64,000 bases of DNA from Crocinitomicaceae bacterium (GTDB lineage: Bacteria > Bacteroidota > Bacteroidia > Flavobacteriales_D > Crocinitomicaceae), in assembly GCA_017984635.1 (NCBI GenBank), contig JAGNZC010000008.1, positions 1 through 64,000 of the forward strand, written 5' to 3'. This document shows positions 19,108 through 28,981 of the stretch, piece after piece (position 1 is the stretch's first letter; the number at the start of each line of letters is the position of its first letter). The translations under genes and the position numbers were made by a program. Below the pieces are notes generated by a model. It made no database searches and was not told the origin of the DNA. It saw nothing but the letters and a program-made list of their open reading frames with translations.

Positions 19108-19115
19108 TAATTTTG
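19108..19115 (+). promoter_or_regulatory. -7 box of pckA
   Basis: TAATTTTG matches TAnnTTTG and ends 37 bases before the pckA ATG. The rest of the gap 18897-19107 holds no other feature that I can support. Confidence 0.5.
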
Positions 19116-19152
19116 CACCTCAAAACTTAGCGTAAGCTACAAATTAAAATGT

Positions 19153-20769
19153 ATGAACGTATTTGGAAAACACGGTAAAAATGCCGATCTAAATGAGTCA
19201 ATTGGATTAAACCACCTTGGAAATCAATTTTGGAACTTGTCCCCTGCTGAATTAGTAGAAGACACTATCTTAAACGGACAAGGAGTATTAACAAACACAG
19301 GTGCTTTAGCAATCGAAACGGGTGAATTTACGGGAAGATCTCCTAAAGATCGTTTTGTAGTTTGTGATGAGAAAACAGAAAATTCTGTTTGGTGGGGAGA
19401 TGTGAATATTAAATTTACACCTGAAAAATTTGATGCTTTGTACAACCGTATGAAAGCATATATGAACGGTAAAGATGTATATGTTCGTGATGCTTTTGCT
19501 TGTGCAGATGCAGATTTCAAATTAAATATTCGTGTAGTAACAGAATTTTCTTGGTCGAATATGTTTGCTTACAACATGTTTTTACGTCCATCAGAAGATG
19601 AAATTTCTGCCTTTTTACCAGATTGGCATATTGTATGTGCTCCAGGTTTCATGGCTGATCCAGCAATCGATGGTACACGCCAACACAATTTTGCGATTTT
19701 GAATTTCACTAAAAAAATGATTTTAATTGGTGGAACGGGTTATACTGGTGAAATTAAAAAAGGAATTTTCTCGGTTTTAAATTACATTTTACCGCATGAA
19801 AAAAATGTTCTATCAATGCACTGCTCTGCAAATATTGGTAACGAAGAACACGACACTGCTGTTTTCTTTGGTCTATCAGGAACAGGAAAAACAACCCTAT
19901 CATCTGATGAAAACAGACGTTTGATTGGAGATGATGAACACGGTTGGGCAGACAAAACTGTTTTCAATTTTGAAGGTGGATGTTACGCTAAAACAATTGA
20001 TTTATCGCGTGAAAAAGAACCTCAAATCTATGATGCGATTAAATTTGGTGCGATTTTAGAAAACATTGGCTTCAAAGGTGAATCGTCAGAACCTGATTAC
20101 ACAGATGGTTCAATAACTGAAAACACTCGTGTATCTTACCCAATCAATTACATTGATAATATCGCTGAGCCATCAATTGGTAACGCACCTAAGAACATTT
20201 TCTTTTTAACAGCGGATGCTTTTGGTGTAATTCCTCCTATCTCTCGTTTAACGAAAGAACAAGCAATGTATCATTTCATGTCTGGTTATACTGCAAAAGT
20301 TGCAGGTACAGAAGTTGGAATCACAGAGCCTACAACAACTTTCTCAGCTTGTTTTGGAGCAGCTTTTCTTCCACTTCACCCAGCAAAATATGCTAAATTA
20401 TTAGGTGATAAATTACACGGAACAGACATTAAAGTTTGGTTAATCAATACAGGTTGGACTGGTGGTTCTTATGGTGTTGGTTCACGAATGAAATTATCTT
20501 ATACAAGAGCTATGATTACAGCGGCATTAACAGGAAAACTTGACAATGTTACTTATGAAACGTTACCCGTATTCGATTTAGCAATGCCAACATCTTGTGA
20601 AGGTGTACCTTCAGAAATATTAAACCCAAGAGCTACATGGGCTGATAAAAATGCATACGATTCAACAGCAAATAGTTTAGCAGAAAAATTTGTCAAAAAC
20701 TTTGAGAAATTCTCGGCTGAAACGGATGAATCAATTGTTGCCGCGGCTCCTAAAGTAATGGCTAAATAA
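19153..20769 (+). CDS. pckA: Phosphoenolpyruvate carboxykinase (ATP)
   Basis: PckA converts oxaloacetate and ATP to phosphoenolpyruvate, CO2 and ADP, the first committed step of gluconeogenesis. The 538-residue length is normal. FTGRSPKDRFVV near 57-68 is the oxaloacetate-binding Arg loop, GLSGTGKTTLS near 240-250 is the kinase-1a P-loop, and IGDDEHGW near 256-263 carries the metal-binding Asp pair. It stands alone, with its own promoter box and a strong terminator. Confidence 0.97.
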   Translation: MNVFGKHGKNADLNESIGLNHLGNQFWNLSPAELVEDTILNGQGVLTNTGALAIETGEFTGRSPKDRFVVCDEKTENSVWWGDVNIKFTPEKFDALYNRMKAYMNGKDVYVRDAFACADADFKLNIRVVTEFSWSNMFAYNMFLRPSEDEISAFLPDWHIVCAPGFMADPAIDGTRQHNFAILNFTKKMILIGGTGYTGEIKKGIFSVLNYILPHEKNVLSMHCSANIGNEEHDTAVFFGLSGTGKTTLSSDENRRLIGDDEHGWADKTVFNFEGGCYAKTIDLSREKEPQIYDAIKFGAILENIGFKGESSEPDYTDGSITENTRVSYPINYIDNIAEPSIGNAPKNIFFLTADAFGVIPPISRLTKEQAMYHFMSGYTAKVAGTEVGITEPTTTFSACFGAAFLPLHPAKYAKLLGDKLHGTDIKVWLINTGWTGGSYGVGSRMKLSYTRAMITAALTGKLDNVTYETLPVFDLAMPTSCEGVPSEILNPRATWADKNAYDSTANSLAEKFVKNFEKFSAETDESIVAAAPKVMAK

Positions 20770-20786
20770 TACGTATACAATTCAAT

Positions 20787-20818
20787 AAAAAAAAGCGCTT
20801 TAAAGAGCGCTTTTTTTT
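20787..20818 (+). terminator. Rho-independent terminator of pckA
   Basis: The stem AGCGCT/AGCGCT is extended by A-run/T-run pairing and has a 6-base loop (20800-20805). The symmetric A and T runs also let it serve the convergent-side minus-strand gene. Confidence 0.85.
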
Positions 20819-20852
20819 ATGTCAATATAATTTATAAAGAATAGTTTGAAGA

Positions 20853-23321
20853 TTACAAGAACAAATCAAAACGCGCTCTAACTGTAAAAGAAGGGATTTT
20901 TTGTCCTTCTGGTAAATGTGTGAATCGAGCAAAGACATCCAATCGCATCACCTGAAAAATATTCTCTACACCAAAAGATGCTTCAACAAATGGAACATCT
21001 CCAAATTTACGCGTGTTTTCGGGTAATTGGAATACATTTTTATTTTCTTTACTTATCGTGCCGTAAAGTACTTTGGCAGTTGTAACAAGTCTCAGTTTTG
21101 CATCTTGATTCCATTTAAAACGATTTAAAAAAGAACCACCCCAGTGTTGCTCTACCTCCGCAGACACATATCTATCTGAAATGAATTCAAAAAAGTCCAT
21201 GGTATTAAATGATGATCTCACTAAATACAATGATTGATTTCCTTCATGTACTTCTAAAATCGGGAAAGGGACCTTACCAACGATGAAACCACTATTTACA
21301 CGGTAAATAATTCTTCCTAAACGACCTAAATTTCTTCTGTGTTCGTACCCAAATTTCAACTTTAAATAATCAAATTCACTTCCTAATATTCCTTTTTTAG
21401 CCATTGTAACCTCAGCAGTTATAATTGGGAATTTAGATCCTGTTGAAAATCGTTCAAATTGACCATTGATAAATTCTTCATTTTTGGCCCAACGGTATTT
21501 TAACGTTAACTCTGTTGTTGTTAAATTATTTAATTCTTGAGGCTTTACTTGAGGTACAATTGAATCATTGTACTCTTTAAACTTTGTTTTTCCTTCAGGC
21601 TTGTAATTTGTATGAGCTAAAAGAACAGAAAACATAGAGTTTTTGAAAATATCACGTTCAAACTGAAGCTTTTGAGAATGCACAAACAATAATTTATCTG
21701 GACGTTTTGTTTGAAACAAAGTATTCAAAGATCCACCTAAACGTTGAGATGTAAACGATTGACCCATTGCGAATAAATCATAAAATTCTTCAAAACTTAA
21801 TACTGTTCGTTGACTCGATGGAATCATATATTTGATCGTCCCTTTGTATTTAAAACGTTCATCTTTTATTCCGTAATATACTCTAGATGTTAATTGAAGT
21901 TGTTTTGAAAAATCTGTATTTGTTTTCATCGACAAGCCAAAACGAGGACCTTCAACATAAGAAACAGAAAATGCATCAAATAAATCACCCACATCAACTT
22001 TTCCAAATTTAATATGGCCTGTACCAAACAAATAGGTGTAAAAACGAACTTTTTTGTATAATACCGTTTTTTGAAAAGAATCTATGGAAGCATATACTTT
22101 TTGACTTTCATTTCCTAAATACAATGTTCTTAACTCTTGCCAATATGCTTCTGATTTATTTTTGGCATCATCCGTAAACAAGGTGTTTTTGGTTGATTTT
22201 AATACATGAGTTGGTGTCGGAACATTTAATACATAGTCTTTTTTGTAGGACTGTTTATTTAATACTAATTTATTCTTATTGCCACCTTCCGTTAATTGTA
22301 AGATTAAATCCAATTCTTCTTTTTCCAATACCCATTTTGAACTATTGTCACGTTTAAAAAATTGATGAAAATCCAAATTTTGAATGTAATTGATATTTGC
22401 CCCCGTATACAATCCTGCTTTAAACTCTGTGATTGCAAAACTAGAATCTTCTACAATAAAATAACCTTCAAACGCCATTTCACTCGCTTTCTTAGGTTTG
22501 AATCTCATTTTGTATTGTTCCAAACGTCCCACTCTAATTGTATCGTCTATGTAGTATCGATAAGACTCTAAACCATTATCTGATAGAGGACTTAACATAC
22601 TAGCATTGAACAAATCATACGTGTTTTTGTAAACATTTACACTTTTATTGATGGTTGTCAAATATTCAGAAATATCTACTCTGTCAATTCCTTTTGCAGA
22701 ATAACCACTCATTTCTTCTAATAAAAGTGTAGGTGATTTCTGAACATATACTTTCGAATTTGTTTCGATCACACATAAGGGATATTCTTGTCCATCTTGA
22801 ATTAATTTTGTAGATTTAACAGTATCTCCTTTTTCTGGGTCTTTCGTTTTTAACGCGACATTTATAGTTGAATACTGATCAAATGAACAGGTTTCAAATT
22901 CATAAATTGAATTATTTTTTTTGTTTTTAATTATTTTTCGAAATAAACGCGTTGAAGGTAATTCCTTAGGTGGCAATACCGTAATCGTATTTAATTCTTT
23001 CGTTAAATAAGCTGGTTGTAAATTGACAATAATATCTGTTGTTGTATTGAAATCAATAAATATTAACGTATCACGAAACCCAAGTGATGAAACTTTTAAT
23101 GTATCTGTTTTATGGATTGACTTCAATTTAAAAACCCCATCAGCATCTGTGATTACTTGGTTCCGATTTCTTTTTAATTGAACGGTTGAAAAAGGAATGG
23201 TTTCATTTTTACCAAACTCTTTTACTTGCCCTTTTAATACATGCTGAGAAAACCCATTCAATGAAATAAAAAGGAACGTTAAAAGTAGAATTATGTAAGA
23301 AGTTGTTTTATTAATCAACAC
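20853..23321 (-). CDS. DUF5686 outer-membrane protein with CarboxypepD_reg-like domain
   Basis: The 822-residue protein has a signal peptide (about 1-25), a CarboxypepD_reg-like beta-sandwich (about 28-112, with GQVKEFGKNETIPFSTVQL and ITDADGVFKL) and then a long DUF5686 region. The alternating Tyr/Phe-rich strands of the C-terminal half, ending in RARFDLFL with a terminal aromatic-rich strand, suggest an outer-membrane beta-barrel. The function of DUF5686 is not known. It is a single gene with a -7 box 36 bases upstream of the ATG, and it shares the terminator region with convergent pckA. Confidence 0.85.
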   Translation of the reverse strand: MLINKTTSYIILLLTFLFISLNGFSQHVLKGQVKEFGKNETIPFSTVQLKRNRNQVITDADGVFKLKSIHKTDTLKVSSLGFRDTLIFIDFNTTTDIIVNLQPAYLTKELNTITVLPPKELPSTRLFRKIIKNKKNNSIYEFETCSFDQYSTINVALKTKDPEKGDTVKSTKLIQDGQEYPLCVIETNSKVYVQKSPTLLLEEMSGYSAKGIDRVDISEYLTTINKSVNVYKNTYDLFNASMLSPLSDNGLESYRYYIDDTIRVGRLEQYKMRFKPKKASEMAFEGYFIVEDSSFAITEFKAGLYTGANINYIQNLDFHQFFKRDNSSKWVLEKEELDLILQLTEGGNKNKLVLNKQSYKKDYVLNVPTPTHVLKSTKNTLFTDDAKNKSEAYWQELRTLYLGNESQKVYASIDSFQKTVLYKKVRFYTYLFGTGHIKFGKVDVGDLFDAFSVSYVEGPRFGLSMKTNTDFSKQLQLTSRVYYGIKDERFKYKGTIKYMIPSSQRTVLSFEEFYDLFAMGQSFTSQRLGGSLNTLFQTKRPDKLLFVHSQKLQFERDIFKNSMFSVLLAHTNYKPEGKTKFKEYNDSIVPQVKPQELNNLTTTELTLKYRWAKNEEFINGQFERFSTGSKFPIITAEVTMAKKGILGSEFDYLKLKFGYEHRRNLGRLGRIIYRVNSGFIVGKVPFPILEVHEGNQSLYLVRSSFNTMDFFEFISDRYVSAEVEQHWGGSFLNRFKWNQDAKLRLVTTAKVLYGTISKENKNVFQLPENTRKFGDVPFVEASFGVENIFQVMRLDVFARFTHLPEGQKIPSFTVRARFDLFL

Positions 23322-23357
23322 AATTATAAAAATTTTATTTAAGTATAACTAGGTGTG

Positions 23358-23365
23358 CAAAATTA
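23358..23365 (-). promoter_or_regulatory. -7 box of the DUF5686 gene
   Basis: TAATTTTG on the minus strand matches TAnnTTTG and ends 36 bases before the start at 23321. Confidence 0.45.
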
Positions 23366-23388
23366 ACAAAAAAATGATATTAATTTAT

Positions 23389-24399
23389 TCATTTTTTCAA
23401 CCATCCTTTTTTATAAAAATAAAATAACAAAGTAAATGCAATTGCAAATAGAACACCTACAACAGTATAGTAGCCATATTCATAATTCAATTCTGGCATA
23501 AATTTAAAATTCATACCATACACACCAACGATAAAAGTTAATGGAATAAAAATTGAACTTACAATCGTAAGTATTTTCATAATTTCGTTCATTCGTTGAC
23601 CTTGAACTGCATAATACAAATTAGCCATTCCATCCAAAATTTGTTTATTGGCATCGATTTCTTCTAAAACTTCGTAACAATTTTCTTTTAACTCACTAAA
23701 ATGATGCTGATTAGATGCGTCTAAAAAAGGATTATCTAATTTATCTAATTGAAAAGTAACATCTTTTAAAGGCAATACTATTTTGCGCAATTCAATTAGC
23801 TTTCTTTTTTCTGTTTCGATTACTTTCAAAACATTACTTGTTTTTGAATGTTGAATCCTATGCTCTAATGCTTCAATAGACAAAGTACTGCTTTCTAAAA
23901 CTTCGAAATAATTATCCAAAATAGCATCTAACATTCTAAATAATAAAAAATCAGCACCTTTCGATCTTATTTTACCTCGTTTTTTTTCAATTCGATCGCG
24001 TACATCACCAAAATGCATCGAACTTTTTTCTTGAAATGATACTAAATAATTCATTCCTAAAACAAAACTAATTTGTTCTTGATGCAAGATCGATGTGTCT
24101 TCTTTATTTGGCAATGCCGATCGAACAGAAAAAAACATATAATTTTTATACTCTTCTAATTTTGGACGTCTTTTTTCGGTAAATATATCCTCAATTGTCA
24201 ATGGATCTATCGCTAAATTTTGACACAATCTACTGACCGAATCTCGATCTTTTAAATCATGGAAATTTAACCAAGAAATATAATCATGGTCTAATTGATC
24301 TAAATGAAATTCTTGCGCAAAATACGCTGGCGAATCTGTTGTCGCTAAATAAAAGTCATTTTGATACTTGTATAATTGACATGTTTGATTTTTATCCAT
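23389..24399 (-). CDS. corA: Magnesium/cobalt transporter CorA
   Basis: CorA forms a homopentameric Mg2+ (Co2+, Ni2+) channel in the inner membrane. The 336-residue protein has a long cytoplasmic N-terminal domain with extended helices (about 150-260), then two C-terminal membrane helices; the selectivity motif GMN is at 295-297 in VYGMNFKF. The positively charged tail YKKGWLKK is typical. It lies 14 bases after the M42 peptidase gene and is probably the last gene of that operon. Confidence 0.93.
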   Translation of the reverse strand: MDKNQTCQLYKYQNDFYLATTDSPAYFAQEFHLDQLDHDYISWLNFHDLKDRDSVSRLCQNLAIDPLTIEDIFTEKRRPKLEEYKNYMFFSVRSALPNKEDTSILHQEQISFVLGMNYLVSFQEKSSMHFGDVRDRIEKKRGKIRSKGADFLLFRMLDAILDNYFEVLESSTLSIEALEHRIQHSKTSNVLKVIETEKRKLIELRKIVLPLKDVTFQLDKLDNPFLDASNQHHFSELKENCYEVLEEIDANKQILDGMANLYYAVQGQRMNEIMKILTIVSSIFIPLTFIVGVYGMNFKFMPELNYEYGYYTVVGVLFAIAFTLLFYFYKKGWLKK

Positions 24400-24413
24400 A
24401 CAGCATATTTTAG

Positions 24414-25337
24414 TTATAAATGTACCATTAAATAACGATACAATTCTACCATAGCGATAATATCTAACTTGTTCACTTTTTCATCAGGTGTATGGACATT
24501 ATCTTCTGGTGCTCCAATAAAACACCAATCAATTGGCAGATGTGACTTTTGCAAAGCCGTTCCATCGCTTCCTCCAGCTGATTCAACTTCTAACTGATAA
24601 GGAATACCGGATTGTTGTGCAAGTTCGATGATACGATTAAGGTAAACCCGTCTAGGAATCCAACTATCTCTCATTGATATCGCAACGCCTCCTCCATGAA
24701 TTACGCCATTCGTCACCCACGTAATATCAGAAATTAATGCTTGACGCACGCCAAAATTATCTAATAAATACTTTGCACAATAAGAAACCGAATTACCGCC
24801 ATGTTCTTCATACGTAGTAAAAACAATCGCACCATTTTCTAATGTCTCAGCAACTTTTAAAGCATTCCACATACCCAATCGATTGTCTAAGTAGGGCGAT
24901 TGAACAGACACATCCGTTTCTCTGAAATTTGGCTGAAAAGTTAAATTTGTTCCTCGGTCGATTATACGATCTGAAACGTACTGAATTTCTCGTTCACCTG
25001 TTTCATGCTCGATAACCATTAATTCAGTTTCAATTTCGCCCATTGAATCAGCACCAACTAATCTAGTTCCATCAATGATTCTAGGACCTCCGATTTTAAT
25101 CAGTTCTTTCTCATAACCAACTGTAAAACCAATACTATCCATGTGAGCATAAATTGCTGTCTTTGGTTTTCCAAATACCAATAGTACACAATCTTGAAAA
25201 AGTTCACCTTCCAGTATAGTTGGAACAGTTTTCCAATGTTCTTTATGCTGATTCACATAGGAAATCACAAAATCCTTAACACTACTTTCATCCCCTGAAG
25301 CACCTCTAATTTCTGTTAATTTCTTTAATAATTGCAT
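24414..25337 (-). CDS. M42/M20-like zinc aminopeptidase
   Basis: The 307-residue cytoplasmic protein resembles the M42 glutamyl-aminopeptidase/M28 clan. Metal-binding motifs appear in order: AHMDSIGF near 64-71 (His, Asp), SPYLDNRLG near 147-155 (bridging Asp), TYEEHGGN near 174-181 (Glu-Glu base and ligand), SDITW near 200 and a C-terminal PEDNVHTPDEK (final His). It probably trims peptides; substrate preference cannot be predicted. The start at 25337 directly abuts the yigZ stop, and only 14 bases separate it from corA. Confidence 0.82.
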   Translation of the reverse strand: MQLLKKLTEIRGASGDESSVKDFVISYVNQHKEHWKTVPTILEGELFQDCVLLVFGKPKTAIYAHMDSIGFTVGYEKELIKIGGPRIIDGTRLVGADSMGEIETELMVIEHETGEREIQYVSDRIIDRGTNLTFQPNFRETDVSVQSPYLDNRLGMWNALKVAETLENGAIVFTTYEEHGGNSVSYCAKYLLDNFGVRQALISDITWVTNGVIHGGGVAISMRDSWIPRRVYLNRIIELAQQSGIPYQLEVESAGGSDGTALQKSHLPIDWCFIGAPEDNVHTPDEKVNKLDIIAMVELYRYLMVHL

Positions 25338-25955
25338 TTAATAAATTCCTTTTATGATATAACTTACGGTCTTCAATTTTTCTAATTCATTTTTTATATA
25401 TACAGCATTATTCAAAGGAAGTAATGCTACTAATGTACATGTTAATTCAAAATTTTGTTGACGCTGCTCAACATTATGTGTCTTCAACAAATGCATCACT
25501 TGTGGTAATTCTGAATATTCAAATGTAATTTCTACCCATTCAAAAACCTCGACCACAATAATCTCAGCTTCTTCAATTGCTTCTTTAGCTGCCGTTTTAT
25601 AGGCTTGAACCAAACCTCCAACGCCTAACTTTGTTCCCCCAAAATAACGAACGACTCCTACCAACACATTGGTTAAAGCAAATGATTGTATTTGTCCTAA
25701 AATAGGAATTCCTGCTGAATTATTGGGTTCTCCATCATCGTTTGAACGAACAATCTTACCATCTAATCCAAACCGATAAGCATAACAAACATGTCGAGCT
25801 TGAAAATGATTTTTTCTCCATTGTTCTAATAATTGCTTTGCTTCATCTTCCGTATAACATGGTGCCACATATCCAATAAATTTTGACCCCTTTTCCTTGT
25901 AGATTCCTTCTGACAATGAACGAACTGTTTGATATGTATGCTTCAATTCTTCCAT
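25338..25955 (-). CDS. YigZ / IMPACT family protein
   Basis: The 205-residue protein has the N-terminal UPF0029/IMPACT domain: KEKGSKFIGYVAPC near 20-33, DDGEPNNSAGIPILGQI near 73-89 and VVRYFGGTKLGVGGLVQAY near 101-119. The C-terminal part is a ferredoxin-like DUF1949 domain. IMPACT-family proteins are linked to translation control through GCN2 in eukaryotes; the bacterial role is not settled. It sits 3 bases after the mannosyltransferase gene. Confidence 0.92.
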   Translation of the reverse strand: MEELKHTYQTVRSLSEGIYKEKGSKFIGYVAPCYTEDEAKQLLEQWRKNHFQARHVCYAYRFGLDGKIVRSNDDGEPNNSAGIPILGQIQSFALTNVLVGVVRYFGGTKLGVGGLVQAYKTAAKEAIEEAEIIVVEVFEWVEITFEYSELPQVMHLLKTHNVEQRQQNFELTCTLVALLPLNNAVYIKNELEKLKTVSYIIKGIY

Positions 25956-25958
25956 GAA

Positions 25959-27161
25959 TTAACCCACCCAAATATTGGATAAAAAACGATAAAAAAGTAT
26001 AATTTGAAAAATAAAATTCAAGCCAATCAACAAATACAAAACAGTGTTCACTTGCTTATTAGTTGTTTTTACAATGAAAATCAAAAGTAAATAAAGTGTG
26101 ACTAATAAACACTTCAACATCACCTGGATATGAACATACGAACCAAATAATAGCCAAAAAAGAAAGATCCCTAGTCCAATAAAAATTAATTGTTTTTTAG
26201 ATAGTCGAAAATCAAAACGTAACCAATACTGAAAAACAATCAGAAAAAATGGCGTTGCAAAAACAAAGCGATTTAGACTAAATAAACTACCACCTCGGAA
26301 CAAAAGAACTAATAAGCCAATACCAACAAGATACAAAACTGATAACAAAAATACGGGCGGAAGCTGTTTGATCTTGACTCCTTTGACTTTGATTTTCAAA
26401 ATCAGAAATAAGCCAGCCAATATCGACATCAACAAAGCAATTCCATCCAAACGAACATTAAAGCCGCCTGCCCAAGAAGTTAAGGGTAATTTTGGGATTT
26501 GTAAGTAATTCCCCCAACCTTGTTGAACAGTTAAATAGTTCTCAGTGGTATGATTATGTGCATATTGAATCGAAAGAACTGTTAAAAAACCTAACAATGC
26601 CATTCCTAATACCTGTATACAATGAAGGACTTTTTGTTTCCAACTTGTTTCTGTAAATAAATAGGTAATGCACAATGCAGGAACCAATACTGTAAAAACA
26701 GGCCGAGACAACACACACAAAAATAAACCTATCAAAACCGCATATTTTATCTTTTTATGCAATCCTATTAAAACAATAGATGAAAATAAGAAAAACAATG
26801 ATTCTGTATAGGGTAAAAAATAAAACACAGAACTTGGAAGAGTTAAAAATACTAATTTTTGCAAAAATGAAAAAGAAAAAACAGTTGAAATCCAATAAAA
26901 CGAAGCCAAATAAACAACAGTATTAAACAATACGATTCCATAAATTGTAAAACCTAAAAAACGCCATGTCATTGGGAATGATGGGAAAAATGCGGTTTTA
27001 AATCCTGAATAATCACCTTGACTTATTGAAAAATAATGTGCTGCATCCCAATTCAAAAAGTGACTTTCAGCAAGTAAATTTTGATTCAAATAGTGACCAA
27101 CAAGAGAAATTGTAGTTACAACTAACAAAAAATAAGATCCTAAAATGATGGATGGTTTCAT
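25959..27161 (-). CDS. PIG-V-like (GT76-type) mannosyltransferase, membrane glycosyltransferase
   Basis: The 400-residue protein is almost wholly membrane-embedded, with about ten hydrophobic segments. The first periplasmic loop carries NWDAAHYFSI (Trp38-Asp39) and then AFFPSFP (57-63). These match the catalytic-loop WD and FFPxxP motifs of GPI mannosyltransferase 2 (PIG-V, Pfam PF04188). Bacterial relatives are annotated as mannosyltransferases using polyprenyl-phosphate sugars; donor and acceptor are unknown here. It heads the operon running to corA and follows the dnaA terminator. Confidence 0.75.
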   Translation of the reverse strand: MKPSIILGSYFLLVVTTISLVGHYLNQNLLAESHFLNWDAAHYFSISQGDYSGFKTAFFPSFPMTWRFLGFTIYGIVLFNTVVYLASFYWISTVFSFSFLQKLVFLTLPSSVFYFLPYTESLFFLFSSIVLIGLHKKIKYAVLIGLFLCVLSRPVFTVLVPALCITYLFTETSWKQKVLHCIQVLGMALLGFLTVLSIQYAHNHTTENYLTVQQGWGNYLQIPKLPLTSWAGGFNVRLDGIALLMSILAGLFLILKIKVKGVKIKQLPPVFLLSVLYLVGIGLLVLLFRGGSLFSLNRFVFATPFFLIVFQYWLRFDFRLSKKQLIFIGLGIFLFWLLFGSYVHIQVMLKCLLVTLYLLLIFIVKTTNKQVNTVLYLLIGLNFIFQIILFYRFLSNIWVG

Positions 27162-27175
27162 ATTTTTTAAAAGTG

Positions 27176-27204
27176 AAAAAAGCCACTCAAATTGAATGGC
27201 TTTT
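27176..27204 (-). terminator. Terminator of dnaA
   Basis: The 8-bp stem AAAAGCCA/TGGCTTTT has an 11-base loop. On the minus strand it lies just past the dnaA stop and runs into a T-rich tail, before the mannosyltransferase start at 27161. Confidence 0.75.
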
Positions 27205-27209
27205 GTTAT

Positions 27210-28640
27210 TTATTGTATCGTTAATTTCTTTTCTAAATCTTCCAAATAAACCCTGAATTGTTTATCAGTTTCGGATAAATTGGTTACCGTTCTACATGCA
27301 TGAAGAACTGTTGCGTGATCTTTCCCTCCACAATGCGCTCCAATATTTGCTAAAGAGGACTTTGTCATCTTTTTAGAGAAGAACATCGAAATTTGACGTG
27401 CTTGTACGACTTCTCGTTTACGTGTTTTTGACTTTAACATTTCCATTGGTAAGTCAAAATAATCACACACTACTTTTTGAATGTATTCAATAGAAACCTC
27501 GCGAGCTGTGTTTTTCACAAACTTGTCAACCATTTGTTTCGCCAACTCTAACGTAATCGCTTTCTTATTCAACGATGCTTGAGCCAATAAGGTATTCAAA
27601 GCACCTTCCATCTCACGAACATTTGTATTGATAGAATAAGCTAAGTATTCAACAACGTCTCTCGGCAATTCAATACCATTCCCGTACATTTTTTTCTCCA
27701 AAATTGCAATTCTGGTTTCTAAATCCGGAGATGCTAAATCAGCAGACAATCCCCATTTGAAACGAGACAACAAACGTTGCTCCATTCCTTGCATTTCAAC
27801 AGGTGGTTTGTCAGATGTTAAGATAATTTGCTTCCCATTTTGGTGTAAATGATTGAAGATATGAAAGAATACATCTTGCGTTTTTTCTTTCCCAGAGAAA
27901 AATTGAACATCATCTAAAATCAAAACATCTATCATTTGATAAAAATGAATAAAATCATTTGTTGTTCCATTTTTGATTGCATCTATAAATTGGTGCGCAA
28001 ACTTCTCTGAACCTACATATAAAACCGTTTTATTTGGAAATTGATTCTTAATGGAAATTCCAATTGCATGTGATAAATGCGTTTTCCCTAAACCAACTCC
28101 TCCATAGATCAATAATGGATTAAAAGCTGTACCCCCCGGTTTGTTTGCAACGGCATAACCAGAAGCTCTCGCTAAACGGTTGCAATCTCCCTCGATAAAG
28201 TTTTCAAAAGAATACATTGGATTCAAATTTGAATCTACGTGAACTTTCTTTAAACCTGGTATGATAAATGGATTTCTAATTTGATTTTCACTAATATTCA
28301 ACGGCATTGTAACAGGTGCATTTTTCAATGAACGTTTATTTAATGCTGGCAATTTAACCGTATAAGGCGTTGAATTAGTAGAATTGTTTTCCATCACAAT
28401 GCTATACTCCAATGTACCTTCCGCACCTAATTCTTTTTTAACAACCTTTTTCAATAAAGTAATATAATTCTCTTCTAACCATTCGTAAAAAAAATGGGAA
28501 GGAACTTGAATTGTAAGAACATTATCATCCAAACGAACTGGAACTATTGGCTCGAACCATGTCTTAAATGCCTGTAAAGAAATGTTATCTTTGATAACTT
28601 TCACACATGCACCCCATACAATTTCATGTTGATTACTCAT
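27210..28640 (-). CDS. dnaA: Chromosomal replication initiator DnaA
   Basis: DnaA binds origin DnaA boxes and melts the replication origin in an ATP-dependent way. The 476-residue product shows domain I (1-80), a short linker, an AAA+ domain with Walker A GGVGLGKTH at 180-188 and Walker B LILDDVQFF near 242-250, the arginine-finger region QRLLSRFKWG, and the C-terminal domain IV with the DNA-binding signature GGKDHATVLHACRTV near 437-451. It is a complete core gene. The upstream gap has no canonical DnaA boxes, so the origin is not shown to be here. Confidence 0.97.
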   Translation of the reverse strand: MSNQHEIVWGACVKVIKDNISLQAFKTWFEPIVPVRLDDNVLTIQVPSHFFYEWLEENYITLLKKVVKKELGAEGTLEYSIVMENNSTNSTPYTVKLPALNKRSLKNAPVTMPLNISENQIRNPFIIPGLKKVHVDSNLNPMYSFENFIEGDCNRLARASGYAVANKPGGTAFNPLLIYGGVGLGKTHLSHAIGISIKNQFPNKTVLYVGSEKFAHQFIDAIKNGTTNDFIHFYQMIDVLILDDVQFFSGKEKTQDVFFHIFNHLHQNGKQIILTSDKPPVEMQGMEQRLLSRFKWGLSADLASPDLETRIAILEKKMYGNGIELPRDVVEYLAYSINTNVREMEGALNTLLAQASLNKKAITLELAKQMVDKFVKNTAREVSIEYIQKVVCDYFDLPMEMLKSKTRKREVVQARQISMFFSKKMTKSSLANIGAHCGGKDHATVLHACRTVTNLSETDKQFRVYLEDLEKKLTIQ

Positions 28641-28954
28641 TTTTACTTATTTTAATATATTATTCTATCAAGTTTCAATAGATTTTCAATAGCGTAGTTT
28701 CATTCAGTATTTTTTGGAAGTACAAATATTTACATAAAAAAGTTAAAAAAAAAATCATTTAGGCCTTGACTTTTTAAAACTTTTTACTTGTCACCTAAGT
28801 ATTTCGTTAGCAATACAACCTAATCAACTCAAAGCAAAGCAACTAGTAAAAAATATACAATTCTATTAATAATTACTTTTTTTTGTGTTTGTTAACACTT
28901 TGGTAAATTTAATGAAAAAACTAAGTATAAAATGATTTCTAAACTGATATTTTC
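28641..28954. other. AT-rich gap upstream of dnaA, no gene found
   Basis: The gap between the divergent dnaA and thioesterase genes is very AT-rich with A-tracts around 28738-28752. I looked for TTATCCACA-type DnaA boxes on both strands and saw none. A small inverted repeat GTGTT/AACAC lies at 28885-28898. The dnaA promoter must be in this stretch but has no exact TAnnTTTG box that I can point to. Confidence 0.5.
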
Positions 28955-28962
28955 TACTTTTG
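28955..28962 (+). promoter_or_regulatory. -7 box of the thioesterase gene
   Basis: TACTTTTG matches TAnnTTTG and ends 19 bases before the ATG at 28982. Confidence 0.5.
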
Positions 28963-28981
28963 AAGATAAAATTGTTGAAAA

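Noticed and set aside
28641-28981. Possible replication origin next to dnaA
   Set aside because: The gap is AT-rich, but I found no TTATCCACA-type DnaA boxes or repeats on either strand, and dnaA position alone does not prove an origin in Bacteroidota.
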